From Taenia hydatigena (Eukaryota; Platyhelminthes; Cestoda; Cyclophyllidea; Taeniidae), in the NCBI GenBank assembly GCA_036345935.2, contig JADWOT020000931.1, forward strand, positions 6,310-70,309: a stretch of 64,000 bases of DNA. The letters run 5' to 3'. Numbering within the stretch: position 1 is the stretch's first letter; each line of letters begins with the position of its first letter. The notes beneath the pieces were generated by a model. It made no database searches and was not told the origin of the DNA. It was given only the letters and a program-made list of their open reading frames with translations. The position numbers and the translations under genes are program-made. Of this stretch, positions 10,274 to 22,470 are shown piece after piece.

Positions 10274-11075
10274 TTAGCCTAAATTGTTCTTGAAGGTCGG
10301 ATGCTCTTTTAATAAAAATGCGCCATTCTGTTTGACATTTTCAAGGTTACGGGCTTTAGAGCATTGTCTGTCGACATGGTGGATGCTGAGGCTCACGATG
10401 ACGGTTGGGTTTCGGTCAGGTAGGTTGCAATTGTCAAAAGGGACCAGGTTGTCAACCTCTAGGCCGTAGCTGGTGTCAATGACGGTCTGGTAGATTACCC
10501 GGGGACACTCAAGTTGAAATTGCGTCATCGCTGCTGCATTCATGCTTGTTAAGGTAGAGCAAATCATGCTTGTTGGACACGAAGGGGAATTTGGGTGTGA
10601 TCTCCTCCATCAGTGAACTATGTCGGGTCTTCCGCAACTTTAACAGTCACAACACAAGCAGACCCAAGACAAGGCAGCAAAGATTATGCGGCAATAAAGT
10701 CTCGCATGCAGCCTACGTCGTCTTTAGATAAAGTGGCGACCCGGAGCGCAGGAGCTGGGACAGAGTAAATGTAACAAGTTGGTTGTTTAACTAGTACTTT
10801 GGCATATGGTCGATTTGTGCCTTGGTCACTGTATCCTCGCCTGGTGGGCTGATCTCTGCGCCAAACCAGTAGCCCCGCTCCCTGCCATATATTGCTGATA
10901 TGCATTCTGTCCAATTATTATAGATTCCATCGTCATTGAAAAAGTCGCGCCTTAGCGGCGAGAGTATAATGGCCTGGGCACAATGTGATTCTTTTGCAGA
11001 AACCAAGAGGTAGGCATACGATCCATGCAAAAGCGAGCAAAAGCAACATTTATTTTTTGCCAAAATTATCCGCAA
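10274..11075 (-). pseudogene. Possible decayed coding region, left copy (unidentified)
   Basis: On the minus strand, overlapping open frames of 76-97 codons succeed each other in different frames within a stretch of higher GC than its flanks. Examples are CAQAIILSPLRRDFFNDDGI (10791-11075 frame) and VIDTSYGLEVDNLVPFDNCN (10274-10567 frame). This pattern suggests an old frameshifted gene or several exons. I do not recognise the protein. The right copy is at 54075-54876. Confidence 0.3.
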
Positions 11076-11086
11076 TATACCGTTAC

Positions 11087-11100
11087 ATAATCATGATTAT
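11087..11100. repeat. 14-bp perfect palindrome
   Basis: ATAATCATGATTAT reads identically on both strands; its significance is unknown. It lies between the gene 2 downstream block and the unidentified coding fragment. Confidence 0.5.
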
Positions 11101-11189
11101 TCAAAAAACCGTTGCTAACCGTTATAATCACTCATTATTGTAGCTGATAATTAGGAATCACTTATCCCTTCGAATCACGCGATTTCGCA

Positions 11190-11500
11190 GTCAATCTAAA
11201 CATCATTCAAAATCCGTTTTCCCATCTTGCGACTTAGCTGTGGATAATTTTGACGATATGCACACAGATCCGGGTAAACATTCGGAGTCTTGCAACCCAG
11301 CATCGGTAAATCAACATGTCTCGATGTGTCCATTCCCATAGTCGCAAATCAGCTCATCATACGAGTTATGCATGCACCCAAAAGTGGGTCTGCTGATCAA
11401 GAACAGGATAACGTATGGGCCGACCTATTAGGAATCATTCCTGTAAATGTGCAAGGGGTTGCAATTGCGCTGGAGACGGTGTTTTTTTTGTTTCACCTTT
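11190..11500 (-). repeat. Downstream block of gene 2 shared with gene 1, left
   Basis: Paralogue of 5300-5700 in inverted orientation (see that entry). It marks the far end of the older duplication unit. Confidence 0.6.
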
Positions 11501-12083
11501 TTGCGGACCTTTGTTTTATCTAAAGAATTTTAGGGCCGCCTGCAGCAAGACTTTTTCTTACCTTTGACTCTACCCAGCATAATTAAAGAAGCATTCAACA
11601 GATAGTGGTATTTGCTGCATCCCCAACTCCTCTCCCTAATTATCATGGGCAGCCTTGTGTTAAGATGTCTGCAGGTTCATTTGTTTGTGTTAACTCACTG
11701 ATTGCACACATTGTGGAAAATTGCGAGTAGTCATGCTATTTCTCACCGATATTTGCTAAAGAATTAGACTCATATTCTGCACAACATCTAAGCACTGACA
11801 AATTCCTAACTTTTGATTGATCCGCCTTCTCCCGTCTGTTGCTACCTTGCAGTCAATTCAACTTGTCCCACTGAGTACAATCATTATAAGATGATGAAAG
11901 GATACACGCACATTTGCATGAGTCAGAAAATTCGAATAAAAGAGGTTCAAGTGAACTGAGTGGGGACAGATTTGTATAATTGTATTGTGACTGTTTTCCA
12001 CCATGAGAGAATACATTGCAGTTGTTAAATGAATGACGACTGACGCAATGCCAGCACTATGGAAACCTATAATGAAAAGAGAT
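11501..12083. other. Gene 2 3' flank, left
   Basis: No gene seen. No AATAAA close to the gene 2 stop was found, unlike gene 1. Confidence 0.45.
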
Positions 12084-12283
12084 TTACTCAGTTGGCGAAG
12101 GGTATCGCTCTTGATATATCAGTTTGTGATAATCACTAACCCACGCAAAAGTGTAGGCAGGGACTACCGCCGTGGAAGCAAAGGGAATTGCAGTGTCTGT
12201 GGAATTGAGACCAGATCCGCTAGTGCTTGGAGCGCCTTCTTCCTCTCCACCACCTTCTTCACCTCCTGCGCCATCTTCTCTGT
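12084..12283 (-). CDS. Gene 2 left exon 4: acidic tail with rewritten C-terminus
   Basis: The phase-1 acceptor TTAACTAG| is followed by DREDGAGGEEGGGEEEGAPS, TSGSGLNSTDTAIPFASTAV and VPAYTFAWVSDYHK...PSPTE, then TAA. It aligns without gaps to the gene 1 tail. There TAA follows LA; here the codon is TAC, so translation runs on for 22 residues. The hydrophobic anchor-like end is weakened by Pro, Thr and the charged extension. It contains one N-glycosylation sequon (NST). Confidence 0.7.
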
Positions 12284-15200
12284 CTAGTTAACAAACACTC
12301 TATTTTGAAATTCATTCGACACGTAAAGAATGCTTTTCACAAGGTTAGTAAGGAGCAACATTAACAATCGCTATGGGGTAGACAGATGAGTGCATGCTTC
12401 CAAAATAATATGCAGGAAAAGAGTTGAAGAGAGGTGCTTTAGGCACCAGCTTACCGGCGAGTAGTGTTTGAACAGTTTTGACGCAGTACAAAACCCTGGT
12501 ATTTTCTTCAAATCCCTCAAAAAGTATAACGTATGATTTGCTAGGATCCGGAATGTTGAGAGTGATTGCTCCAAATGAGAAACCTTTAATTTTATAAATG
12601 GGAAGGCTGGCAGGATCAACCGCCTTTGCATACAGTCTGATTTGGTCTGCATGAAGGTTGGCCAGGCCCAGGGTGTCCCAACTAAATTGATAGGTCTGAG
12701 GTCCCACGTGGCTCCAATTAAAGTGACGCAAAAGCAGAGTCACTTCTGTTTTGTTGGCTTCAGTCATCACCACTCCTAGTGAAGGCAAAAACATTGTTAA
12801 TTAAATATGCTCCGGCTACATCATCTTCACCATTTAGTCAAAAGAATGCAAAAAAAACAGTGTTGCCTCAAGTGTGTCCACTCCTTGGTCCAGAAAGTGG
12901 AGCATCCAGTAAACTGACACGACTGCAGTTAAGGCAGCTCTTACGTCCAGCTATGTTTTCTGCGCAATTTTTACTTTGATGCGGTCTACAACAGAATCCC
13001 CCAAATTCAGAGAGGATATCAATGAGTTGGCAGCGCTTTTAAATGGTACTTGTCTCATGATCACACTTGTTGTAAATGTTTTCTGATAGCACCTATGACC
13101 ATGCGAGGAACTGATTTTTACTTAAAGACATGGCACATTCGATGTCACCTTCTTCGTCGACCCACTTTATTGTTATGCGGTGAGATACAGCGCATAACAC
13201 TCCGTTTAAGACACTCGCAATTCCACGTGATTGCCTTCACAGGAAAGAAATTTTAGTGGTGATAGGTCTAACTTTCGGCACTCTCGAGGATTTGTCGAGC
13301 AGAATCCTAATTATCTGCCTTTCACCATTTGAAAATACATTTCAAAATTCGTCAAATAATTGCAGTTTTGCAAAGGCAATTTTGTTCCATTTTGCAACGA
13401 CTGACAATGTGATAGAGCTACTAAATTTGGCATGACTGGATTAGACTGTAATTAGTATCAGGGAAAGGATTTAACGGAAAGCCTGCCGCAGTAGTGTTTA
13501 CTTTTCAAACACTGAAATCCGGGTGTACCGCTTTGTATTTTGCCATGGTTCCTGCACCACTCGCGCGGAAAGTCAGCCATCGTAACGCAGATAAGGTTAA
13601 GCATAAGTCGCCACGCTGCACAACAATCTGCCTCTCATAAGTATTCTTGTTGAAGTAGACAAAAGTGGATGATCGCATCGACGCGGCTACATTTGCCTAC
13701 CACAATGCAGACAGTATGGGACATTAAACTCGACCCACCATCAGGCATGGAAGAATATTAGGATCATAATCACAGACAGTGGCTTACCTGTACGTAGTGT
13801 TGTTATTATACCGTAGTAAAGCCAAACGCTGAGTTGATCTTGGAATGCTTCGAGACGAACCTTGTACGGTTTGTTTGGCTGCAGCCCACCAAGAGTGACT
13901 GTTCCTTCGGAGCAATCAGCGATTACCAGGTATGGGTCACCAGATAAGTCATCTGCTATTGCGTTTAGAACGATTCGGCTGATATTGAGTTTAGCCAGGT
14001 TGTGGGTGTCCCAACTTAGGCGATACGTTTGAGCACCCAAGTGACTCCAATTGAAGTAGTGAGAAATCGGAATCCCTTCTACCTCGTTTGCTTTCGTCAC
14101 CATCAATTCTAAAAAAGGGGCAATTGCAGGCGTTTTAATCAACCATGAAGATGCAGAATTGTCACAACTAGCATCCTGGCAGAAACGGTAGTGACCAAAA
14201 GACCGTCAGAATGCATATGCTTAAAAGAAGTGAATCTCAATAAGGGGAGTGTTACTGTATATTATCATTCCAAAAGGAGTATAACACTTCTATTTGCACG
14301 TGCTTGCGCAAGGTTCATTTAGAAATACACTTCTTGTGTATTTGACAAGACCGCGTTATTTATCTACGTCAACTTTTATTGGTAAAGTCTCATGCAATTC
14401 GACCTCGTGATTGTTGCATCCTGCCAGAATCTATGCCAGCTGTCCATTTGAAGAGTGCGCGTTAAAATGTTAAGCCGGGAGATAGTAAGCAGAGATATTG
14501 CACTCATGTCGAAACCGGCATGATTGGATATGTATATCCCAAGCAAACTAAAACCCAAATACTAAACCACTCGTGCAGATTTGTAGAGAGCGTTTGGGTT
14601 TGAAATATAGGAAGCGCTTGATGTTGAGATTTCATTGTCACCCCTTTGTATCAACGCCTTTTGGTCAGAAGTAGACAAAGATGGATGGAAGTCCCATTTT
14701 GGATAAGTGTCACAGTACGCTATGCGCTGTGCAGGGTACAAATGCGCCAGCCATTCACCTGTTCTGGTTAGGTAGAGTCGCTGCACAGATTCGTAGACAT
14801 CATGGGCATAAAAACTTAAAAGGTGCAATCAGTGTCAGTGGTGGGTTCATCTGGCACTGAAGTCACCAACTGCAGTGAAGAGACGAGAAGCCACAAAGTG
14901 AATGGGCTGACCCTAATAGGGCATTAAAGTCATATGCATGGTCTTTCAAACCTATGTCCCATCGACGACGGAAACACAGTCTTCAACTCGTGTTGAGTCC
15001 TCATTTATATTCCCTTAGTATTACGAGAATCTGTGCGGCTTAAGCCCAAATTGGCAATGTGCTAGCTATCGCAAATCACGCAAGTCGTATGCAGTCTTGT
15101 CACTTAGGTGAAGTGCTGAATGTTTGCACCTGAAAAGTGTCTTGGAAATAGCGGGATGCAAATTAGAAATAAAAGCAGGAAATAAAAGTCACTGACTATT

Positions 15201-15572
15201 CCCAGAAGTTTCAACATAATTTGACGGCGACGTCACAGCAATTGACTAGAAACATTGGATTATCTCCAGCAACTTTTAATAACCCAGTGCGTGTTTCATA
15301 CCTACTATGCATCTACCCACTTTCGAAGGTGTTATGTGCACGAAGCTTCCTAGTGAATACAAGTGGGCATTAGCGCAGGTTAATATGAGACCTTTCAAAA
15401 CGTGGAGAGTGTGGGGTCAGAATTTCCAAAATGCGATAGAATCGAAATACCCATACTGCAGCATAAAATAAAACAGAAGACAATTGTCAAATGGCATCTT
15501 ACCACGATATTCTGTGGGTTCTTTAGCCAAAGAGGAGGCAGCCAACACGATAAGCCAGAGGTAAAACGCCAT
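12084..15572 (-). CDS. Gene 2, left copy: intact 45W/TSOL45-like antigen with two FnIII domains
   Basis: The exons are, in order on the minus strand, 15503-15572 (signal), 13788-14108 (FnIII-1), 12455-12775 (FnIII-2) and 12084-12283 (tail). Joined, they are 909 nt plus stop and encode 303 residues without interruption. Introns are GT-AG, phase 1, about 1394, 1012 and 171 nt. A TATA box lies about 40 nt upstream of the ATG. The product should enter the secretory pathway. In the family, these are oncosphere surface or secreted antigens that induce host-protective antibodies; this is known for 45W/TSOL45 relatives, not shown here. The C-terminus is unusual: the stop position of gene 1 is a Tyr codon here, adding 22 residues. 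Exon sequences equal those of the right copy. Confidence 0.8.
12455..12775 (-). CDS. Gene 2 left exon 3: FnIII-2 domain
   Basis: A 321-nt open exon with acceptor CTTCACTAG| and donor GCCG|GTAAGC. It encodes VVMTEANKTEVT, RHFNWSHVGPQTYQFSWDTL, LHADQIRLYAKAVD, FGAITLNIPDPSKSYVILFE and VLYCVKTVQTLLAG. The FNWSH and FSWDT motifs, the Y.I.FEG strand and the final VQT strand are typical. Sequons are NKT and NWS. It is identical in the right arm. Confidence 0.85.
13788..14108 (-). CDS. Gene 2 left exon 2: FnIII-1 domain
   Basis: A 321-nt open exon with acceptor CCCTTTTTTAG| and donor ACAG|GTAAGC. It encodes ELMVTKANEVEGIPISHYFN, WSHLGAQTYRLSWDTHNLAK, LNISRIVLNAIADDLSGDPY, TLGGLQPNKPYKVRLEAFQD and ends IITTLRTG. 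Sequons are NWS and NIS. It is identical in the right arm. Confidence 0.85.
15503..15572 (-). CDS. Gene 2 left exon 1: signal peptide
   Basis: It encodes MAFYLWLIVLAASSLAKEPT plus EYR and one base, with donor CGTG|GTAAGA. The hydrophobic core runs from residues 3 to 15, with likely cleavage near SLA. This start was chosen because of the TATA box 40 nt upstream and the match with gene 1 exon 1. Phase 1 fits the FnIII-1 exon. Confidence 0.8.
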
Positions 15573-15610
15573 CTCTGCCCTAAAATTACTCGCATTCACA
15601 ACTCATAACA

Positions 15611-15618
15611 TATTTATA
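15611..15618 (-). promoter_or_regulatory. TATA box of gene 2, left
   Basis: TATAAATA on the minus strand, 40 nt before the ATG, implying a very short 5' leader. It is conserved in the right arm (49532-49539). Confidence 0.6.
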
Positions 15619-16288
15619 GAAATGGTCTGCGCTTATATCAGCCTATCAGGTATGTTGATCTTGACCTGCAGGGCGGTTTCTCCATTCACACGGCAAAGCT
15701 ATCAGACGCTGATGCGTGTGGGCTATTCCAACTTCAATGCTCACATTTGTCATCATACTGTCTTATAGGTCGGTTTTGCCTGAGGAAAATTAAAGCACCA
15801 CCCACTAATAAGCCAGTGCTTGTGACCACGAACGCACCAACATCACATTCCAAAAAGTAGGCCAAATTAGGCCTCCCACGCTCTCCGCATCGTGCCAGGC
15901 AACTCGTGTCTGCGTTAACGCTACCATCAATTTGTATCTATTTCAACGAGATGGCTTATAACATATAAACCGACATGCAGCTTAGATCACTTTCAAAATG
16001 TAGATTTTCCAAACACAAGGCTCAAATTTGCTAGGATGACTTAGGTAGCTGTGGTATAGGTGGCCAAAATATCATTTAATTATAAACAATGCGGGAGGAC
16101 TCCCACTCAGTAATTGTATCCCCAGCCCCAGTATCTGTTTCCAATCCCATTCCGATAGATGACAATGCGGCGACGCCTGCATCATCTCTATGCATTACGT
16201 TGCTCAAAGTGCATGTCAGAAGCACCAACGCTTGCCAAATACATCTTTCTACAGAGTGGTCAGAGAAAAACGTTGGAAGGCATCTTAC

Positions 16289-16357
16289 CACTGTCTTCTG
16301 CGTCCCTATGGTCAAAGCGCAAGTAGCCAACAAAACAAGGTAGAATGGAAGAGCCAT
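16289..16357 (-). pseudogene. Extra signal-peptide exon upstream of gene 2, left (frame-incompatible)
   Basis: It encodes MALPFYLVLLATCALTIGTQ KTV, followed by GTG|GTAAGATGCC, the same donor text as gene 2 exon 1. The exon is 69 nt (phase 0), while all FnIII exons need phase 1. Joined to FnIII-1 or FnIII-2 it would stop within a few codons. It is probably a relic of another family member or of a tandem duplication. It lies about 720 bp upstream of exon 1. Confidence 0.6.
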
Positions 16358-17309
16358 CCTCAACTTAGAAATACCTCGAAACCACAGCACCCGACGCATT
16401 TGTACATGTGAGAGAATACTTTTCTTGTTTAAGAGGTCGTTGTGGATAAAGGAGTAACGCAACTGCGGTTGCCGCTCCTTCACTGCGTCTAACCAAGCTT
16501 TTCCTTACTTTGCAGACAGTCGATTCGCTTGCATATGCTATAGGTGGTCACATTGTGATACGTCGCTACACTCTCTTTTTGGGTAAAGACAGTGCATCAT
16601 CATCTCTTCCATCTCTACCTACAAATATAAAAGTCAACGCAAAGGAATCCTACCGAACTTGGTAAAATTTAAACAGTTGGCACAAAACAAACAAGACCAT
16701 AGATGAAAGATCGTGTAAAAATAATGGAATGCGATATCATCCATCTTGTGCCGACTTAATTAGCACCGTTTCCTTCTATTCGTTTCTCGGATACTTTGCT
16801 GCAGTGTCCCACTGTGCACCACGGAACAAGAATTCAAATACTCCTGTATAGTGGCTGATCAAAGGTAAGAAAAGAAAATTTTTTGCAAAATCCTAGGCAA
16901 ATCGTTCTGCTCAATTCAAGGATTGTGAATAAGAGAGACGTTGGATCGAACGAGATCCCCTCCTGTATACTTGAGAGCAAGCAAATTAGCCAGTGATGAT
17001 GCAGTTACTGTTTTCATTTATCTAAAAATTAATCCAGCGAAACTCACGCCTTAGAAGAGTAGCAGGACACTTATCAATGCCAAAAGCAAAACAGATGCTT
17101 TTCTCACATTCGTTCTGTAGCTTAGTCAAAAATCTCAAAACGGCTCGTGGAACTACTTCTGTTGATGTTAAATATTAGTAATTTGCCCGCTAGCCTCCTG
17201 TAGATCATTTTAATGATTTTGCCGCAACAAAAATTAGAAGTCGCTAAACACGTTGGTAGAGAAAATAACACCTACATGTTAAACGCTCGCATAAAAGAAA
17301 TGCAGAAGC
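16358..17309. other. Gene 2 upstream DNA, left
   Basis: No gene seen. The first 130 bp resemble DNA upstream of gene 1 (GACGCAGTGAAGGA on the minus strand). Confidence 0.45.
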
Positions 17310-17425
17310 GATCTCTCAATACCATGCAGAGGCATATGACTCGCTGCAATGTCAGCGTGAGTATTTCCATGCTTGAACGATCTGGTTCAAAGAAACAGTG
17401 GTATCACATGCTAGAAAAGGGGTTA
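17310..17425 (+). repeat. Conserved segment A with preserved reading frame
   Basis: This aligns with 30921-31025 (opposite strand) at roughly 70%. In one frame both copies share QRHxxRC..S....MLERSG....W.HM (here MQRHMTRCNVSVSISMLERS). It may be an exon of an unknown duplicated gene; I do not recognise it. Mirror 47725-47840. Confidence 0.45.
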
Positions 17426-17962
17426 TGCTAAGCCACCCACACTGATTCGTGGCAGATGGCTTGCGAAGGCGTTTTTGCGAACGTTTATTCATGTCTAATT
17501 TAGCTGGAAGGCTTATAGCAAACCAACCGATGTTCAGTCGAGAATGAATGCGAATTACGGGATGCTTGTGCATGAAGTTGAGCAATAATGAGTCGATTTG
17601 AGTTAAGATATGCACAATGGATGGTGACGCTATAAGAATAGGTACGAGATTCTACAACGGAAACCTGATCCTTCTTTTTGAAGGCAATACTAAGGAGCTC
17701 CAACATTTTCAGCCAACCAGGGACAGCGCAGGTGGCAATTTTGCCTAGCTGTGTAAAACTGAAATCCCTCAATAACAAATAAGTGAGTAGTATTTAACTT
17801 GCACGTCTACCACCACTAAGTAGCACTTTGTGTTTACGTCCAGTGACCTCCTTGAATGTCCGCTCATTAGCTTCAAGATAGCTAAAAATTTGCATAGAAG
17901 GTAAAAATTCATCTTTTTTTAATTGATATTCCGGATTTGTAGACAAAGCTAACACTAATCAG

Positions 17963-18008
17963 AATTTTTAAAACAATCTAATCCTTAAAAATTGTTTTAA
18001 GTTAGATT
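17963..18008. repeat. AT-rich hairpin with overlapping inverted repeats
   Basis: TTAAAACAAT (17968-17977) pairs with ATTGTTTTAA (17991-18000). AATTTTTAA pairs with TTAAAAATT (17985-17993), and AATCTAA with TTAGATT (18002-18008). It could form alternative small cruciforms. Mirror 47142-47187. Confidence 0.5.
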
Positions 18009-20723
18009 CTGACAATCTTGATGCAGGTGGTAAGAGAGGTGATTTGTTTGGATACATGACACTTGAATTTTGGATGAAGACGGTGCCTTTTTCCCGGGTT
18101 TCCTACAATCATGAGTTAAAAAGGACAGATGTGCCGGTTTTACCTTTCTTGCCTCAACATTTACACTTCAGGAAGGGAACCGATGTGGTGTTTGCAATCG
18201 ATAATTAGATTGTCACCACTTTCACCACAGCACCGAATTATGTGTTCCCTACTAAGCACAAGTTTTGCCCCCCTTTATTTGTAAAATGAAGTATTACCTT
18301 ATCCGATTTAGTGTTGCCGATCAGTTTCGTGCAGTAAACCGCGGAAAACGCTGCCATAGTATACTCTAAACTCATTTGAATGCAATTCATGCCACTTACA
18401 TCTTCTGGCGGATTTGATTTCTTTCAAAGTACCACCGAGTAAGCATACTTACCCAATTCATTTGAATGACTGCTTGAATGATTATATGCTTCTTCAGTAG
18501 ACGATACTTGATAATGCTAACGCATTAAATATTTCATCAGCACAACGTAGTCAAGTAACCATGCTATCTCCCCTGGTAACATTTGTTTACCTGCTTAAAG
18601 CGTTTAAATGGTCACAATACTGCTAAAATATGAGCGCGTTTACGGAGAATTGTTTTAATTGTTTCCACAACTTTTGGTACAGCATTAAAGCTGTAAAATC
18701 TAGTTGTAAGCATTGATTTGGCGGCTAAGGAGTAATATGTCATTTACAAGTAGTTCAAGATCCTGGTTCTACAGGCGTATCATTTAGAGGTAGCCTTTAT
18801 GCAAGAAATAACTTTCTCTGCCTTCGTTATTGAAAACAGCTCGAAATTGAAATAGGCGGGTTGGTATTTTCTTCCATTTATATCAAATTTGGTGATTATG
18901 AGAGACCAAAAGCCAGTGTGTTACGATTCCTTAGTAGACGTGATCACTTACCACCCTTCGCTCAATTATTGGAGGCGAAAATCCGACTTTGGGGTATATC
19001 ACCTCCTCAAGGGACTAATTTCACAGGTCAAGCCGTAAGTTCATGGCGTGCACCGCACAACCTCGATTTTAACTCGAGGATGAGAGAATGGGGTGAAGTG
19101 GAGATGAGACATACTGCTTCACTTGCCACATTCTATAATGATAACTTTCTAGTGCTTGTCACTACATGCCTCATTGTTGACAAACACCATAAGTACATGT
19201 ATAGTGGTCGAAAGAGAAACGAAGACATTTCGTACTTGATTTGTTGACTAAGAGACGCTGATGGATTTTAATTGTGTTAATTTCAGTACTAGAATACCCA
19301 AAGACGCTTTCCGCAAAGCACCACGCAGGCAATCGAACACCACATATGCTCATTTAACTTCATCACGTCCACATGCGTACTTGGAAGGAGGATGTAGTTA
19401 ATATTTTATGTGTATTTCCAATCGCTTGCATAGGAATACATTTTAGCAAAGGTTGGTAATGGAGAAGGAGCTTATTACAGGAAGTCAATTTTCGTTCACC
19501 AAATGGATCAACCGAGATGGCTTACATAGGCGCACAATCAAGTGACAAGTTGACTCTAGCTGTTAACATCATATTTCCTAATTTCCTCACTCACCGATGG
19601 ATGGTTTTTGCATTGAGATTGATTGGTGTCTCGCAAACCAACGCATTGATAGCCGGTGATAAGAGATCTCAGCCACATCCATAACACATCGCGATCCGTT
19701 TTGCCTGTAGGTGACCTTCAACATTCAAAAGTTCATTATTCGATTCACTTTGAGTCACATGGCCGTTGTCAGTTTGGTTGTCAGTGGTCGAGCACAGTGG
19801 CGGAGGAGGTCGCATCGGAAGAGAAGATTTTGCACCTAACCAACACATTGCACAGCCTTGCTGATGTAGTGGGCGCTAGGACATCGCTCACTCTTGGCTC
19901 TAAACCTTTCAGCTCCTTCTCCTCCTCCGAAGAAGAAGCTCACTCAAGAAGAGAGTTCAGGTAAAACTGCCTTTTATCTGTAGCAACCCTTTTTTGCATG
20001 AAGCAGAAAGACTGTCACCCGTGCAAGCCAATACAGCTTTAGACTAACCTTAACTTAGAAAAAAGTAACAAGATTAGCATTCAAGGATAGATTTGGAAAT
20101 GCTGAACAAACTTCCGGTGGCATTTACTGACTCCAGAAAGAAACGTTTCTCCTGACCTTTCATAGCATATTGAAATGCAAATGCACCAGCTGAATAAATA
20201 CAAATTTACAATGCTTAAGATCTGTCCACGATAATTTCGCTTCAGTTTTGTTGCAGTTTTCCCAACAGTTTGGTGTAATAACTGGCTGTAGCTTTGTGGT
20301 CCCATATGGTGGGTGTAAAAGGATGACATGGAAGCATTGCAGGGACTGGATGAACGCCAGTCCATCTGTGAGACACCACTCTTTGCATCCTCTGTTATTA
20401 AGCCGTGGAGTTTGTCTCCCCTACAAGTTGCGTACTGCTTGGTTTCAGAGTTGCAGAAGCTTCACATACTACTTCCTTTACAGTGCTGGAAGAAATTTTG
20501 ATGCTAGTATAGTATTACCTCTCAAAAAGTGATTCTAGCCCGTCGATTACATTGATTAGCAGTGAGAAGCAAATGCAGCCTAATCAGTAGTCCAAAAATA
20601 TGCTTGAATAACGGAGTCTCAATGAGCGTTGTGCAGTTACACGACTCATCGAAAATGGCTTCATTAGTGGGTGTAAAGGCAGTTTATGGATTTCGTTGGC
20701 CAAGTACCTTCGGACGCTCTGAT

Positions 20724-20752
20724 AGTCAGACAGACAGACAGAACAGATAGAC
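20724..20752 (+). repeat. GACA microsatellite
   Basis: About six imperfect CAGA/GACA units. The right arm (about 44397-44427) differs by one substitution that makes it more regular. Confidence 0.6.
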
Positions 20753-21086
20753 AAATATCCTCTGGCAAATGAGAGTGATCATCATAATGGTGGCATCAAT
20801 TAAAAGTTTAAAATACATGACTAAACCGATCCATAAGTTGGCCATGATCTTGTTGCTAGGGTAGCGTTTATTTGTGGAAAGACTGTTTATGCCCCAGGGC
20901 ACCCTTCTCTTAGGTCTTCCATCAATTAAAGTGACACAGGCCAATAAAATGACCCAAAGGTAATTTTAACAATGCTATTCTTAAAAGAGTTGTTTACTTT
21001 CCACAAAGAATTGCATCCACTTCAAAATGGCAAATTCTTCCCTTTTAAATAGCATTAATGTAGAGTGCGGCTCATTTCCTTAGCAA

Positions 21087-21311
21087 ATGCAGGAAGTCAT
21101 GCTAATTTTTGCATACTTTGATTGGCCCACATGCATTTTAAAGGCACACACACAGACTGTTTTTTTGCAAAATAAATGCATTTTCTTGGACCCTTTTCAA
21201 AGTTGGATCATGTTGATGGATGGTTTCATCATTTGGTCATTTAGCATGACCCGACTTCAGGTTCGCATGCTAGGGACCATTTCTATCGCCACTGATAGCA
21301 GCGCCAACTGA
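21087..21311 (+). pseudogene. Possible otopetrin-like fragment (first), left
   Basis: The open frame includes HTQTVFLQNKCIFLDPFQSW and DGFIIWSFSM. It is weakly reminiscent of the otopetrin stretch with a Q..F segment followed by a G(F/L)MH membrane segment. It lies in order before the stronger fragments at 21.7 and 23.0 kb. The call is weak. Confidence 0.2.
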
Positions 21312-21676
21312 AGACGCTGGTAACATAATTGAGAAAGAGGGTGTGCTTACAAATGTCCTCAATTATGAGTGTCTACGGAAGACTTCAAGCAATATTTTGG
21401 ACTTTCGAAGGCAACCATAGGTCTGCTAGTGATAGGCTAGGGTGCAGCGATCACTTACATAAATAGTGCAGTGCAGGTAAACCTCGGTATAAATATACAT
21501 GCCTATTTGTGAGTTCACCTTCTGTGGTTGGTGCAGACTAATCTAGAATATATCCAAAGTACCGTCAGATTATTTCGCAACGAAGATATCTGAGTATTCA
21601 TCGGACAATAAGGTGTCAGAGCAAAGATCGAAGCTGGTGGTTGCTTTAAAGGCAAGCATTAAAACTAAGCCTGTTT

Positions 21677-21994
21677 TTGTTCTTGCCTTGTCAAAACTCA
21701 CAATATTGGTTAATTTTGCTTGCGTTTTTAATTCTTTGCCATTCTGAGGCCGCAACATCTGTGCGCCAATCAATTCCCTGCGGAGTGGAGTCCAGCCTGA
21801 TTGCGGGTGTTATGCTCTACATGATGCTTCAACTCATCGGTTACGTACAACACAGAGCGCATCGCCTAAGCAATGCAAACAATCGCGACTCCGACAATAC
21901 AGAGACCTGTTTTATAACACAAATACAATCTCGGTGGGTTCGTCTCCTTCTCGCAAGAAAAAATCAGCAAAAACAGCTTAATCTGCTTGGCTAG
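21677..21994 (+). pseudogene. Otopetrin-like fragment, 'YPxxIEYSLI'-type segment, left
   Basis: The frame contains SVRQSIPCGVESSLIAGVML and YMMLQLIGY, matching the otopetrin signature P..(I/V)E.SLI.AG.(L)Y.MW.NIG around a membrane helix. Otopetrins are proton channels of metazoan membranes. The conserved Trp of MW is Leu here. It is followed by a basic, Gln-rich stretch. It lies about 1 kb before the next matching fragment in the same orientation. It may be part of a real split gene or a relic. Confidence 0.4.
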
Positions 21995-22134
21995 TCTTAG
22001 TTGCGACCACGTTTAGGAATCATGTCCAAGATTTTGTGGGATCCCCTTTTGCAGAGTATTTTTCATTTAGAATTTACAAGTGCCAAAAGAACCTACCATT
22101 TTTCGACTATAATCGATCATTTACTCAGTCAATT

Positions 22135-22470
22135 TCAATTCTTTTGAACAGAGTTGTCATTCGGGCATGACGCCATCACAGGAAGCATTGAATGTAAACA
22201 CCAGATCAATGTAGGACATGGGCACCAGAATAGCTCACTTGAATGCACAAATTTTTTCACATCTGCAGAGAATTTTCGCACAGCGCTGCTGCAAAAATTG
22301 TTAACTGCTTGATTCTGCATGCAGACTATCCCGAAAAAGACGTGGCTTGTGAAACTGCACACCAAGAGTAAAGCTTTAATGATATTTTTACGGTATTTAG
22401 CGAAAGGCATCTGTAATTCTTTGTCCATCACTGCATCACGAAGAATAAGAAAGTTGTGGAAGCTAAACAA
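22135..22470 (-). other. Open frame of unknown nature, left
   Basis: 111 codons without interruption, Cys-containing (MFSFHNFLILRDAVMDKELQ ... LFWCPCPTLIW). It is identical in the right arm (42679-43014) and antisense to the gap between otopetrin-like fragments. No family recognised; it may be chance. Confidence 0.2.

Larger units (their letters stand above)
17426..21086. other. No recognisable gene
   Basis: The longest open frame is 18861-19247 (+, 128 codons), with no domain I know. Others of 60-102 codons overlap on both strands. Mirror 44063-47724. Confidence 0.45.

Noticed and set aside
18861..19247. 128-codon open frame (+) as a gene
   Set aside because: No recognisable domain and no clear splice or start context. 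Its near-identity in the other arm is no evidence, because the whole arm is near-identical.
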